64,000 nucleotides of DNA from Dendrosporobacter quercicolus (GCF_900104455.1 NZ_FNHB01000012.1:45226-109225), one strand, 5' to 3'. Shown: positions 46,074 to 55,740, counted from the first letter of the stretch. Notes: generated by a model from the sequence alone, not told the origin. Translations and numbers: made by a program.

Positions 46074-47132
46074 CTATTCCGGTCCAACAACCACTTTTAC
46101 GGGTAAATTTGATGCGCCGGGCGGACTGAAAGTAAGCCATACCGACTGACCGCCCGCAAAGGTTCCGAGATGTTCAAAATCGGTAATTTTATTTTCGCCA
46201 AAGTACAATTGCCCGGCCGGTGTTTCCAGCACCGACTCATACTGATGACGGTATTTTACCCCAATGCCGCCGGCGTACACTCCGCCGCGGGGATTCAAAT
46301 AATAAGCTATTTTATCGTTATGCACAGTTGGCAGAAACAGCTTATAAACAATTCCGTAATTGCCATAATTCAAAACATCACTGCCGTCGGTGGCATCAAT
46401 TCCGCTTACATAGTGATTAAGCTGAGGATCAGCCAGCGTTACCGCAACCGGGCCGGCTTTGCTGGTATAGGCCTTATTGCCGATTACCAGCCGGTCCTTG
46501 CCGTCAAAGGTTCCGCGCAAACGGTGCTCGTCCGCCGGCAAAATCCGAGCCTTGTCCGCAAATGACGCAAAATCTTCCGCGACCGGCAGCATCATTACCT
46601 TGACCGTTACCGGTTGATCTGACTGGATATCATAGATGCCATTGACCAGCATACCCGGTTCAACAATCATTTGCCCTAAATTGAAATCCAGCAGCTTGCT
46701 GTCATGACCCGCCACCTCTACCAGATAAAGATTGTTGTTTTGCAGATATTGCAATTGCGCGTCTTTGCCTACCCGCAGATAGTCCGAACTTGGACCGCCT
46801 AATCCATACCGCAAAACGGTAATATTTGCCGGATAATCACCTGGGTTTTCCAGTAAGACCACAATCTTTTTTGGCTCTTTGGTATCATTCACATGATGAA
46901 AAAATATGCGGAAGTCCCCGCTTACCGTGTCCTGGTAGGTGATACCGTCACCAGGCACCATTTCCGGACTGTCCGACAACAGCAGCTTACCGCCATAAGC
47001 TGAAATCGTTACCGGCCATTCGGGCAAATTTTGCACATCCCGGCCGGTTAATTTGTACTCCGTTGCAAATGCTATGCCGTTAAGACTTAACATCAGCACG
47101 AACAACGGCAGCGCTTTTCGCAACAACTTCAT
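46074..47132 (-). CDS. Exported protein of unknown function
   Basis: 352 residues. An N-terminal signal peptide is clear (KLLRKALPLFVLMLSLNGIA, then FAT). The rest is polar and beta-rich: TGRDVQNLPEWPVTISAYGG, FFHHVNDTKEPKKIVVLLEN, KYRHQYESVLETPAGQLYFG. No Cys after the signal, no catalytic motif recognised. It is upstream of, and same strand as, the SCIFF peptide; whether it belongs to that system is unknown. Confidence 0.7.
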   Translation of the reverse strand: MKLLRKALPLFVLMLSLNGIAFATEYKLTGRDVQNLPEWPVTISAYGGKLLLSDSPEMVPGDGITYQDTVSGDFRIFFHHVNDTKEPKKIVVLLENPGDYPANITVLRYGLGGPSSDYLRVGKDAQLQYLQNNNLYLVEVAGHDSKLLDFNLGQMIVEPGMLVNGIYDIQSDQPVTVKVMMLPVAEDFASFADKARILPADEHRLRGTFDGKDRLVIGNKAYTSKAGPVAVTLADPQLNHYVSGIDATDGSDVLNYGNYGIVYKLFLPTVHNDKIAYYLNPRGGVYAGGIGVKYRHQYESVLETPAGQLYFGENKITDFEHLGTFAGGQSVWLTFSPPGASNLPVKVVVGPE

Positions 47133-47207
47133 ATGTATTACCCCCTATTCTGCTACATTATAACAACCATAGTTTGGTATGTAAATGTAAGATATTTACA
47201 AGTGCGA

Positions 47208-47264
47208 AAACAGGCGGGGACAGGGCTCTTGTTTCGAAAACAAGGGACCTGTCCCCGCCTGTTT
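47208..47264. repeat. REP-like perfect hairpin
   Basis: AAACAGGCGGGGACAGG pairs with CCTGTCCCCGCCTGTTT (17 bp) and inside CTTGTTT pairs with AAACAAG. It lies between whiA and the exported-protein gene. Such hairpins with GGGGACAGG cores resemble REP elements of Firmicutes. Confidence 0.75.
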
Positions 47265-47366
47265 CAGCACAAACGGCTGCCGGCTGCCGTTAAATTCCCC
47301 GCTTTTGATAGATATTGACCCGCAGCAATCTGATGTAACCCCCGGCGCAGGCATATACAGCGCCAT

Positions 47367-48326
47367 TTATTCCATCGGATCATGGTGCTGAACCTCACCA
47401 AGCTCGAGAGCCAGCCGCTCCAGCTTACGCAAGCGGTGATTGATGCCGGATTTGCCTACCCGGCCGCCCAGGGCATCAACCAATTCCTGCAGCGTCGCCT
47501 CAGGATAAGCCAGCCGCAGTTTGGCAACCTCCTGCAGGTTGGGCGGCAGCTTTTCCAGGCCAAGCAACCGGTCAATCCGCTTAATCCTTTCAACCTGCCG
47601 AAAAGCGGCATTGACCGTTTTTTGCAAATTGGCCGTTTCGCAATTTACCAGACGGTTGACCTGGTTGCGGACGTCTTTGACCACCCGGACATTTTCGAAA
47701 GCCATTAAGGCATTGCCGGCCCCGATAATCCGTAAAAAAGAAGTGATGGCGTCACCGTCTTTCAGGTAAACCACATAATCGTTTTTACGATCAGTCTGCC
47801 GCACCGGCAAGCTAAAATTTTTCATTAGAGAAACCAGCATTTTAGCGAAATCATAATTGCCGGTCACCAGTTCCAGATGATATTCGCCCTCCGGCCTATT
47901 GACCGAGCCGCCCCCTAAGAAAGCACCCCGCAAATAGGAACGCCGGCAGCAAACTTTGCGCAAAATACCGGAATCCCGCCCGGCATTTAGATTATCATCT
48001 CTGATAATGCCCAGCACAGTCAACAGATCGGTTACCAGCGGCGACGGCACAACCCTGATTAAATAACTGTTATTCTTTTTTAGCCGCCGGGCTCTGGTGA
48101 CCATTACTTCGGTTTTCAGTTGAAAGCCGCTTTTAATAAACGTAAGCACTTTACGCGCAATTGCGGCATTTTCAGTGGTAAAACTGATGCCCAGATTCTT
48201 ATTTCCGCCGATCAGCATGGTACCGCCCATTCGCATTAGCGAGGCCAGCTCAGCAACATGACAGCACTGATGATCACCAGTCAGACGCGCTAATTCGTTT
48301 TTTACATCGGTAGAATAGGATGACAC
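47367..48326 (-). CDS. whiA: WhiA-family regulator
   Basis: 319 residues: LAGLIDADG-like N-terminal domain with LRGAFLGGGSVNRPEGEYHL near 130, and a C-terminal HTH (ATLQELVDALGGRVGKSGIN, HRLRKLERLA). In Gram-positives WhiA is linked to cell division and metabolism. It follows yvcK with 14 bases between, as the last gene of rapZ-yvcK-whiA. Confidence 0.93.
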   Translation of the reverse strand: MSSYSTDVKNELARLTGDHQCCHVAELASLMRMGGTMLIGGNKNLGISFTTENAAIARKVLTFIKSGFQLKTEVMVTRARRLKKNNSYLIRVVPSPLVTDLLTVLGIIRDDNLNAGRDSGILRKVCCRRSYLRGAFLGGGSVNRPEGEYHLELVTGNYDFAKMLVSLMKNFSLPVRQTDRKNDYVVYLKDGDAITSFLRIIGAGNALMAFENVRVVKDVRNQVNRLVNCETANLQKTVNAAFRQVERIKRIDRLLGLEKLPPNLQEVAKLRLAYPEATLQELVDALGGRVGKSGINHRLRKLERLALELGEVQHHDPME

Positions 48327-48340
48327 TGGCTTTCCGTCCT

Positions 48341-49696
48341 TTAATCTTTTAGTTCCTTGATATTCTCGGCAATCAAATAATAATCCAGCAGTCGCATTCG
48401 TTCCGAGTTCGCTTTTAAATCGTAAACCATCGAAATAATCGTCCGCGACAATTTGACCGGATCATGGCGGACTAAATTGGTTTCACTGATAATATTGGCT
48501 TCCACAACCTTAACGCCCATTACCGCTAACTCGGTGTTATCGACATAGACCGGATAAGCGCCCTGGCTGGCGTAAATCTCCCGCAAATTCTGCGCAACCG
48601 GCTGGGAATTTACCACAACATAGTCAATTACGCCCGGCCCTACATGATCCAGGATTGCCTTTACGTGCTGTGAGGCACTATAGCCGTCGGTTTCCCCCGG
48701 CTGGGTCATCACGTTGCAAATATAAATTTTAACCGCCTGCGACTGGCGTAAGGCATCAGCCACACCTTGCACCAGCAAATTAGGCAGCACACTGGTATAT
48801 AAACTGCCTGGTCCCAGAATGACGGCATCGGCTTCCCGAATCGCATCCAGCGCGCTGTGCACCGGCTCAACCTCGGCCGGCTGGAGAAAAACCCGCTTGA
48901 TGGTCTTATTGACCAGCGGGATTTGCGATTCACCGGTAATAACCGTACCATCCGTCATTTCGGCCATCAGCCTGACCCGTTGCGTGGAAGACGGCAGCAC
49001 CTTGCCCCGGACCGCCAAAACTTTACTTGATTCTTTGAGGGCTTTTTCCACATCGCCCAACACTTCAGTCATGGCCGCAATAAACAGGTTGCCGAAACTG
49101 TGTCCGGCCAGGTCTCCGTCTCCGCCAAAGCGATGCTGAAAAAGTTTTTCCATCAGCGGTTCGGTATCAGCCAGCGCCACCAGACAGTTGCGTAAATCGC
49201 CGGGAGGAATAATGCCCAAATCCTCCCGCAGCCGTCCTGAAGAGCCGCCGTCATCGGCCACGGTAACCACTGCCGTAATGTTGCTTGTCACGCTTTTAAT
49301 ACCCCGAAGCAATACCGAAAGACCTGTCCCACCGCCAATGACAGTTACTGCCGGACCGCGGTTCAGCTTGCGTTTTTGGAAAATAAGGTCAACCAGCCGC
49401 TCTGAGCCTTCCGGTATTAAGACACTGATGACCGAACGAATAATCTGTCTGGTCGCCAGCATCATAAGACTTAGCCCGGCAGCGATAACCGCTATGCCGA
49501 CAATTGTCGTAACCGTGTAATAGTAGGTGCCGGTGGTAAGATATACCATCCGGAAAATAGCCTCTTCCAAGTTGCCGACATACTTATAATTAAATACTAC
49601 GGCCAATCCGACGCTGGAAATGATGACGCCCAGCGAAAACAAGAGCAGCCAGCGTTTGAATTTCATGCCTGGGTACAACCATTTTAACAAGTGCAT
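48341..49696 (-). CDS. yvcK: YvcK/CofD-like gluconeogenesis factor with N-terminal membrane part
   Basis: 451 residues, longer than the usual 320. The first 95 residues hold two membrane helices (LLLFSLGVIISSVGLAVVF, TTIVGIAVIAAGLSLMMLA). Then the CofD-like core: VTVIGGGTGLSVLLRGIK, VADDGGSSGRLREDLG, PPGDLRNCLVALAD, HSFGNLFIAA. It is required for growth on gluconeogenic carbon in Bacillus and affects cell shape. GAGGTG ribosome site. Confidence 0.92.
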   Translation of the reverse strand: MHLLKWLYPGMKFKRWLLLFSLGVIISSVGLAVVFNYKYVGNLEEAIFRMVYLTTGTYYYTVTTIVGIAVIAAGLSLMMLATRQIIRSVISVLIPEGSERLVDLIFQKRKLNRGPAVTVIGGGTGLSVLLRGIKSVTSNITAVVTVADDGGSSGRLREDLGIIPPGDLRNCLVALADTEPLMEKLFQHRFGGDGDLAGHSFGNLFIAAMTEVLGDVEKALKESSKVLAVRGKVLPSSTQRVRLMAEMTDGTVITGESQIPLVNKTIKRVFLQPAEVEPVHSALDAIREADAVILGPGSLYTSVLPNLLVQGVADALRQSQAVKIYICNVMTQPGETDGYSASQHVKAILDHVGPGVIDYVVVNSQPVAQNLREIYASQGAYPVYVDNTELAVMGVKVVEANIISETNLVRHDPVKLSRTIISMVYDLKANSERMRLLDYYLIAENIKELKD

Positions 49697-49720
49697 AAAA
49701 ATTACACCTCACATCAGACG

Positions 49721-50614
49721 CTAACAGCGTCCCGGATGCTCTTCCACATCATTGTGTTTAATATCGCGATGTTCAAGATTCACCTTATACCCCTTATCCC
49801 GCAAGCCTTCATAAATCCTGCCGGCCACAAATACCGAACGGTGCAGCCCACCGGTACAGCCGATAGCGATAATCAACTGACTTTTTCCTTCTTTAATATA
49901 ATTAGGCACCAGAAAATCAACCAATCCGCCCAGCTTTTCCATAAACTGCTGCGTAATCGGCCACTTCCAGATATATTCACCAACTTCAGCAGCCGCGCCG
50001 CTTTTCCGGCGCAGGGACTCCACATAAAAAGGGTTGGGTAAAAAACGTACATCAAACACCATATCGGCATCCAAAGGTATGCCATATTTAAAGCCGAAAG
50101 ATACCACCGTGATATTCATTCGCTCAAATTCCCGCTCACTGGCGAACAAACCGACAATTTTTTCTTTTAATTTAGCTATTTTCAACCCGGAGGTATCGAT
50201 AATGTGCGTCGCCCGTCCCCGCACCCGGTCCAGCCGCTCCCGTTCCCGGGCAATGCCTTCGCTGATCCGGCCATGAGGCGCCATCGGATGCCGTCGCCGG
50301 CTTTCTTTGTAACGGCGAATAATGGTTTCATCGGCAGCCTCTAAAAACAACATTTCATACATGATCCCTTGCTTCTCCATATCTTCCAATACCTGGATCA
50401 GAGTATCAAAAAACTCCCGGCCCCGGGTATCAATCACCAGCGCCACTTTGCTGACCCGCCCGGCCGATTGGGAACAAAGCTCGGCAAATTTCGGGATGAA
50501 TGTTGGCGGCAGATTATCGACGCAAAAATACCCCAGATCTTCCATTTCCCGGATAACCTGAGTTTTCCCGGCGCCGGACATACCGGTTATAATGACTAAA
50601 CGAATATCGTCCAT
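49721..50614 (-). CDS. rapZ: RapZ/YvcJ nucleotide-binding protein
   Basis: 297 residues. Walker A GMSGAGKT (G11-T18), DNLPPTFIPKF, DTRGREFFDTLIQVLEDM, and a C-terminal GCTGGLHRSVFVAGR, typical of RapZ/YvcJ. Binds nucleotides; acts as an RNase adaptor or in UDP-sugar control elsewhere. First gene of the rapZ-yvcK-whiA group. Confidence 0.94.
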   Translation of the reverse strand: MDDIRLVIITGMSGAGKTQVIREMEDLGYFCVDNLPPTFIPKFAELCSQSAGRVSKVALVIDTRGREFFDTLIQVLEDMEKQGIMYEMLFLEAADETIIRRYKESRRRHPMAPHGRISEGIARERERLDRVRGRATHIIDTSGLKIAKLKEKIVGLFASEREFERMNITVVSFGFKYGIPLDADMVFDVRFLPNPFYVESLRRKSGAAAEVGEYIWKWPITQQFMEKLGGLVDFLVPNYIKEGKSQLIIAIGCTGGLHRSVFVAGRIYEGLRDKGYKVNLEHRDIKHNDVEEHPGRC

Positions 50615-50625
50615 AATTTCACCTC

Positions 50626-51348
50626 TTAATTACGGCGGTTGGAACGCCGCGCCAAATGCTTCTCGATTCTCTCCAGTGAAGTATTGATTACCGCTTCCGG
50701 ACCAATACCATTAGCTTCAAGCAATTCAGTCGCCTGCTGCAGTTCCCCCACCGCTAAGGCAAAATGGCTGTCAGTGCCGGCAATAAGTTTAGCGCCATAT
50801 TGTTTAGCCAAACGGATAATATGTTCGCACCGGGGCTTGCTGCCCCGCCGGGAAATAGTCAGTGAACTGTTATTAACCTCCAGGGCTACATCAAACTCCA
50901 CCGCCGCCTGTACCACAGCTTCAGCATCAATGGGGTATTCCGGATTTCCCGGATGAACGATAACGTCAACCCAGGGATTTTTCATCGTATTGATCATCAT
51001 GGCGGTGTTTTCCGTTACAGAGCCGTACGGTGCACACTTGGTATGCAAACCGGCCAATACAATATCCAGCTTAGCCAGTCGCTCATTATCCAAATCCAAC
51101 GTCCCGTTACGGTCAATTACGTTGGCTTCTATTCCTTTTAAAAGACGCACACCGGAAAGCTCAGGCGGCACGGCCGCCAAATTGCTGAAATGGTAAGCGC
51201 ACGGGGCGCCAGGCATAGCCGGACCATGATCGGTGATCGCAACCATCTCCAGCCCTTTGGCGGCAGCGGCGGCGACAATTTCCAGTATCGTACTGTAAGC
51301 ATGGCCGCTGGAAATGGTATGAACATGCAAATCGGCAACAAATTTCAC
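50626..51348 (-). CDS. PHP-domain phosphoesterase (YcdX-like)
   Basis: 240 residues. HVHTISSGHAYSTI (metal ligands), AITDHGPAMPGAPCAYHF, HTKCAPYGS, IVHPGNPEYP and AGTDSHFA match PHP enzymes. Cleaves phosphate esters with three metals; substrate unknown. Ends 12 bases before rapZ on the same strand. Confidence 0.9.
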   Translation of the reverse strand: MKFVADLHVHTISSGHAYSTILEIVAAAAAKGLEMVAITDHGPAMPGAPCAYHFSNLAAVPPELSGVRLLKGIEANVIDRNGTLDLDNERLAKLDIVLAGLHTKCAPYGSVTENTAMMINTMKNPWVDVIVHPGNPEYPIDAEAVVQAAVEFDVALEVNNSSLTISRRGSKPRCEHIIRLAKQYGAKLIAGTDSHFALAVGELQQATELLEANGIGPEAVINTSLERIEKHLARRSNRRN

Positions 51349-51408
51349 TGACCCTTCCTCCTTTGGTATCTACAATTATATGGCAAAATACTGAAAAAAG
51401 CAAAAGAC

Positions 51409-51528
51409 TTGAACCGCAAAGTACTCGAAGGACGCAAAGGGAACGCAAAAAAAAACACAGCGCGATCATTATCGCGCTGAAATTATTATCGTGAACCCTT
51501 TGCGTACTTTGAGTACTTCGCGGTTCAA
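51409..51528. repeat. Palindromic element (copy B)
   Basis: 120 bases with arms TTGAACCGCAAAGTACTCGA and the matching ...GTACTTCGCGGTTCAA, and an inner AGCGCGAT-catt-ATCGCGCT stem. It fills the gap between the PHP and glycerate kinase genes. Confidence 0.8.
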
Positions 51529-51543
51529 CACCGTTCCCCCGCT

Positions 51544-52692
51544 TTATTTGACATTCATAGACTTGCCGACATTAAGCAGGCGGCACAGCCGGACAGTTGC
51601 CGCTTCGATCAGCTGCGCTCCGTTTTCCATGCACTGCTCAAGCGTCATCGGTCCCGGCGTCACACTCGTCAGACCGTCAATTCCCTGCTTAAGCACATCC
51701 TCGGCCCCCTGGCCTAAACCACCGGACACACAGACAACCGGAACATCAAATTGCTTGGCTACTTTAGCCACCCCAACCGGCGCTTTGCCGTAAGCTGTTT
51801 GAAAATCAGTCCGGCCTTCACCGGTAATGACTAGATCGGCGTCCTGCACCATCGAAGCAAAACCCGCTGCCTCCAGGACAATTTCCACCCCGGGCCGAAG
51901 CTGGGCATTGGTGAAAAACAGCAAGCCTGCACCCAGTCCGCCGGCAGCCCCGGCGCCGGAACAACTGGCCATGGCTTTGCCTGTTGCTTGTTCGGCAATA
52001 CGGGCGTAATTGTTCAGGGCGGCATCAAGCTCGGCCACCATGGCCGGAGTCGCCCCTTTTTGCGGTCCATAAACAGCCGATGCCCCCCGCTCTCCGCACA
52101 AGGGATTGTCAACGTCACAGGCCACCATGATTGTCGTTTCCTGCAGCCGCTCATCCAAACCGGTAAGATCAATGACGGCCAAATCGGCCAAGGCCTTGCC
52201 GCCGGGCGGCAGGGTCTTGCCGTCACTGTCCAGGAATCTGGCCCCTAAGGCCTCGGCCATGCCAACGCCGCCGTCATTGGTCGCACTGCCGCCGATGCCA
52301 ATAATGATTTTCCGCAGGCCTTTATCTAAAACAGCTTTAATCAGCTGGCCCGTCCCAAAGGTAGTCGTAATGCGCGGATCGCGTTTATCAGCGGGCACAA
52401 GCGGCAATCCCGAGGCTGCGGCCATTTCAATAATGGCTGTTTCGGCGTCGCCCAGTATTCCCCACTGAGCTTCAAGGGTCGTTCCTAACGGCCCGACAAC
52501 CTCCTCATACAGCACTTGGCCGCCGGTAGCGGTAACCAGCGCCTCAATGGTGCCTTCTCCGCCGTCGGCAATCGGCAGCAGTTGAACCTCCGCTTCGGCA
52601 AATACATTTCGAATGCCCCGTTCAATTGCCTCCGCCACGCCTAATGCCGATACACTGCCTTTGAAGGAATCGGGAGCCACTACAATTTTCAT
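51544..52692 (-). CDS. Glycerate kinase (GlxK/GarK type)
   Basis: 382 residues. APDSFKGSVSALGVAEAIER at the start, then PIADGGEGTIEALVTATGGQ, GIGGSATNDGGVGMAEALGA and ITGEGRTDFQTAYGKAPVGV are the family signature. Phosphorylates glycerate to 2-phosphoglycerate, feeding the gpmI-eno step. Confidence 0.93.
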   Translation of the reverse strand: MKIVVAPDSFKGSVSALGVAEAIERGIRNVFAEAEVQLLPIADGGEGTIEALVTATGGQVLYEEVVGPLGTTLEAQWGILGDAETAIIEMAAASGLPLVPADKRDPRITTTFGTGQLIKAVLDKGLRKIIIGIGGSATNDGGVGMAEALGARFLDSDGKTLPPGGKALADLAVIDLTGLDERLQETTIMVACDVDNPLCGERGASAVYGPQKGATPAMVAELDAALNNYARIAEQATGKAMASCSGAGAAGGLGAGLLFFTNAQLRPGVEIVLEAAGFASMVQDADLVITGEGRTDFQTAYGKAPVGVAKVAKQFDVPVVCVSGGLGQGAEDVLKQGIDGLTSVTPGPMTLEQCMENGAQLIEAATVRLCRLLNVGKSMNVK

Positions 52693-52784
52693 TGCTGAAA
52701 CACTCCTTTGACAAAAATATAGTATAAACTGATAAGAATATTGGCTAAATTCGGTTACTTTCCTGCCGCCAGGAAAAAAAGCGT

Positions 52785-53585
52785 TTATTCGTTTAATATA
52801 TACTTATAAATGGCTTCGGCCACGCCATCCTCATCATTGGTCAGCGTTATTGCATCGGCAATTGCCTTAACGCCGGGCATGGCATTGCCCATTGCTACGC
52901 CCAGACCGGCGTACTTCAGCATATCCACATCGTTGTTGGAATCACCTACCGCCATGACCTCCGACTGTTTGATGCCCAGCTGCCGGGCCAGAAAATCAAT
53001 CGCCGCTCCCTTGTTGACATCGGGATGAACCATCTCGAGATACCTGGGGCGGGACAGCGGCGCAAAAACCCGGCCCTGGAACACTGAATGAACCACCTCG
53101 GCAATTTCCTTCATGGCCCCGGGTTCAGCAATTGCCATCATTTTGTAGACATGATTAACCAAGCTGTATAATTCCGGTCCGGCCGGAATAGCCTTGATCC
53201 CGGTCAACGCTTCATAGGTTTGCGCCTTTTCATTATATTCTTCAACATAGAGTTTATCACCCTGGTACACCTGAATATACCAGCCCCGCGCGCGAAACAG
53301 TTCCAGAAGTTCCGCCGCTGTCGCCGGTTCAAAACTGCGGGTAAACAGCACCTCATCCGACAAGCCGGATTTGATCAGCGCCCCGGTATAAGTTATGATC
53401 GGTATATCCAGTCCCAGCTGCCGGGCAAACGGCACGGCCGACGCATACATCCGGCCGGTCGCTATCGTTACAATCACGCCTTTAGCCACAGCCTTCCTGA
53501 TGGCCTCACGGCAGCGCGGTGAAATGAGGTTGGATTTGTTAAGCAAAGTGTCGTCAAGATCCAGGGCTAACAGTTTTATTGTCAT
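52785..53585 (-). CDS. Cof-type HAD phosphatase
   Basis: 266 residues. LDLDDTLLNKSNLISP with catalytic D8 and D10, VTIATGRMYASAVPFARQ, and the third motif VMAVGDSNNDVDMLKYAGLG. Dephosphorylates small phosphate compounds; substrate unknown. Same strand as glycerate kinase but 93 bases away. Confidence 0.92.
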   Translation of the reverse strand: MTIKLLALDLDDTLLNKSNLISPRCREAIRKAVAKGVIVTIATGRMYASAVPFARQLGLDIPIITYTGALIKSGLSDEVLFTRSFEPATAAELLELFRARGWYIQVYQGDKLYVEEYNEKAQTYEALTGIKAIPAGPELYSLVNHVYKMMAIAEPGAMKEIAEVVHSVFQGRVFAPLSRPRYLEMVHPDVNKGAAIDFLARQLGIKQSEVMAVGDSNNDVDMLKYAGLGVAMGNAMPGVKAIADAITLTNDEDGVAEAIYKYILNE

Positions 53586-53734
53586 ATCGTAACTCCTTTC
53601 AGGTTAAACGCAATGATAAATTCGGCCATTTTGACCTGCTGCAAAAAAAGAGCAGCGTTAACCGCCAGATACGTAAACTTCGTATAATTGCCGGCCAGCG
53701 AAAAAAAGAGAACCTTGCCAAAGCAAAATCCTCA

Positions 53735-54079
53735 TTAGCGATCCTTAATTACCTTTGACAGGGTACAGCTGCAGACAGTGATCAGCAATAAACCGCCTAA
53801 CGTTGCAATGATACTATGGATTTGATAACCAGGCAGCGTTTTTACTACCATCATCGGCGTCAGCACATTGGTAAACAGCGTAAAACTGCCGAGCGTCTGC
53901 CAGGTAAACGGCAGTTCAGCGATTGCCAGCAGTGGCCTGATCGCAGCATTGGCAAAACCGATAATTGTCACGCCCACCAAGGTACTGCCCAAGGTATCCA
54001 CAAAAATTCCGGGAAATTTGACAATCACCAGGAACAGCATTATGCCATTAATCATAATGCGCAATAAAAAACCACTCAC
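53735..54079 (-). CDS. PF04020-type (YvlD-like) small membrane protein
   Basis: 114 residues with four membrane helices; GIMLFLVIVKFPGIFVDTLG, FANAAIRPLLAIAELPFTW and TLGSFTLFTNVLTPMMV are typical. Often called phage holin family IV, but the location in chromosomal housekeeping DNA argues for an envelope function instead. Confidence 0.8.
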   Translation of the reverse strand: MSGFLLRIMINGIMLFLVIVKFPGIFVDTLGSTLVGVTIIGFANAAIRPLLAIAELPFTWQTLGSFTLFTNVLTPMMVVKTLPGYQIHSIIATLGGLLLITVCSCTLSKVIKDR

Positions 54080-54131
54080 CGTTTAGCCTCCCTTATGCAT
54101 TCCACTTATTCTATTATATCCTGGAAACCGC

Positions 54132-54662
54132 TTACTGACAAACATATTGTTCGTTTTCTAACAGCAGCAGCGCTTTTTTCAGTTCCAGGCCGCCGCCAAA
54201 TCCGGTTAACGCGCCGTTTTTGCCTACCACCCGGTGGCAGGGCACCACAATTGGCGTGCGGTTGATATGCAAAGCGCCGCCAACTGCCCGGGCAGCTTTG
54301 GGTTTGCCGATAGCCAGGGCCACTTCGCCATAAGACTGCATCCGGCCGTAGGCGATCCGGGCCGTATGTTTGAGTACAGCAGCCTGAAACGGGCTGTAGC
54401 CGCGCCAATCCACCGGGACGGTAAAAGGAACGCTATACCCGCGGAAATAGATCCGCAGCTCGTCCTGCAAAGCGTCCTCCGGACAGTGATCCGTCAAATC
54501 CGGCAGTTGCCTGACAGCCGCCGTACTAAGACCGGCGACGGCAAGCTCAATCGCCGGTTGGGGAAAACTAAGCTCCCAGAGTCCCTGGTCTGACCAGACA
54601 GCCGCAACATGCCCCCAATCCGTAAGAAAAAATGATTTGCATAATTCCGTCAGCGCTACCAT
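54132..54662 (-). CDS. ogt: Methylated-DNA-protein cysteine methyltransferase
   Basis: 176 residues. Active site VVPCHRVVG near 140 with the acceptor Cys, AVGGALHINRTPI before it, and a following TGFGGGLELKKALLLLE. Removes methyl groups from O6-alkylguanine. It overlaps the upstream oxidase gene by 7 bases. Confidence 0.93.
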   Translation of the reverse strand: MVALTELCKSFFLTDWGHVAAVWSDQGLWELSFPQPAIELAVAGLSTAAVRQLPDLTDHCPEDALQDELRIYFRGYSVPFTVPVDWRGYSPFQAAVLKHTARIAYGRMQSYGEVALAIGKPKAARAVGGALHINRTPIVVPCHRVVGKNGALTGFGGGLELKKALLLLENEQYVCQ

Positions 54663-55669
54663 ATGGTTTCCTCCGAAACAGTATTAATGTCAGCGGTCCC
54701 CGTAAGGATCATTGCCGCCTGCAGCTCAGCAATGAGCTTATTGGCAATTAATGTCACTCCTTGATCACCGGCGCCAATTGCCCCAAGAGCGAAGGGCCGG
54801 CCAACCAGTACTGCCCGTGCCCCTAAGGCCAGCATTTTTAAAACATCCGCGCCGCTGCGAACGCCGCCATCGGCCAGCACTGTTAACCGCTCGCCGACTG
54901 CTTCGGCAATATACGGCAATACCTCCGCCGTCCCGGGCGTATGATCCAGCGCCCGCCCGCCATGATTGGAAACGACAATGGCATCAGCACCGGCCGTACA
55001 ACAGGCTTCGGCTTCATCAACAGTCATAATTCCTTTGACGATAAACGGTATTCGGGTATGTTTTTTTATATATTCCAGGTCAGCCGGCGTCTTAGGTCCC
55101 ACAGGCTGACCGGCATTGGTCATATTCATCAGGGCGGCGGCGTCAATATCGATGCCGAAAGCCGGAGCGCCGGCAGCGGCGGCCTGATTGGCCATTTCAA
55201 CAATCAGCCCCGTCTCCCGCGGCTTAATGACTGGAATTCCCTGTCCCCCGCCGGCGCGAACGGCCTCCAGCCCGGCGGCGAAAAACTCCGGTTTAGGACC
55301 ATCGCCGGTCATGCCAATGATGCCGGCCCGGCTACAGCCCGACACAATTGCTCCGGTGTATTCCCGCTCGTTCATAGCTGCATTCAGGTTGAGCGCTATT
55401 CCGCCGATGGCCGCCCCAATCACCGGCGCGGAAAGCTTTATTCCGAGGATGGTACAAGCCAGTTTAGGCTGCGATACATGATGGACAGTCCGCAAATTAA
55501 GCTTAAACCCGGCCAAAGCCTGAATATTATTCCTGAATGCCGTCCCTGTTCCCACGCCGCCCATACCAGGCACTTCCCCGGCGCAAATCACGCCATCGCA
55601 CACAGGACACACACGGCATACGCCCCCCAGTTTTTCCCGGGCGGTCTTACGAACTGTTTGTAAATCCAT
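54656..55669 (-). CDS. FMN-dependent alpha-hydroxyacid oxidase-like protein
   Basis: 337 residues. FMN barrel motifs: IKPRETGLIVEMANQAA, FGIDIDAAALMNM, VVSNHGGRALDHTPGTAEVL, VLADGGVRSGADVLKMLALG. The N-terminus carries CRVCPVCDGVICAG, a Cys cluster not found in classic oxidases, so it may use an iron-sulfur group or a disulfide. Substrate unknown. A PRMT-style or lactate role is inference only. Confidence 0.85.
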   Translation of the reverse strand: MDLQTVRKTAREKLGGVCRVCPVCDGVICAGEVPGMGGVGTGTAFRNNIQALAGFKLNLRTVHHVSQPKLACTILGIKLSAPVIGAAIGGIALNLNAAMNEREYTGAIVSGCSRAGIIGMTGDGPKPEFFAAGLEAVRAGGGQGIPVIKPRETGLIVEMANQAAAAGAPAFGIDIDAAALMNMTNAGQPVGPKTPADLEYIKKHTRIPFIVKGIMTVDEAEACCTAGADAIVVSNHGGRALDHTPGTAEVLPYIAEAVGERLTVLADGGVRSGADVLKMLALGARAVLVGRPFALGAIGAGDQGVTLIANKLIAELQAAMILTGTADINTVSEETIW

Positions 55670-55740
55670 AGTTCACGCCTCCTCTTTAACTAGTACCATG
55701 CGCACTTAAATTTTGAGATTAGCATACGGTCTTTTTTCGC

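Noticed and set aside
53735..54079. Holin reading of the four-TM protein
   Set aside because: Family name only; there is no lysin or phage gene near it, so an envelope role is more likely.
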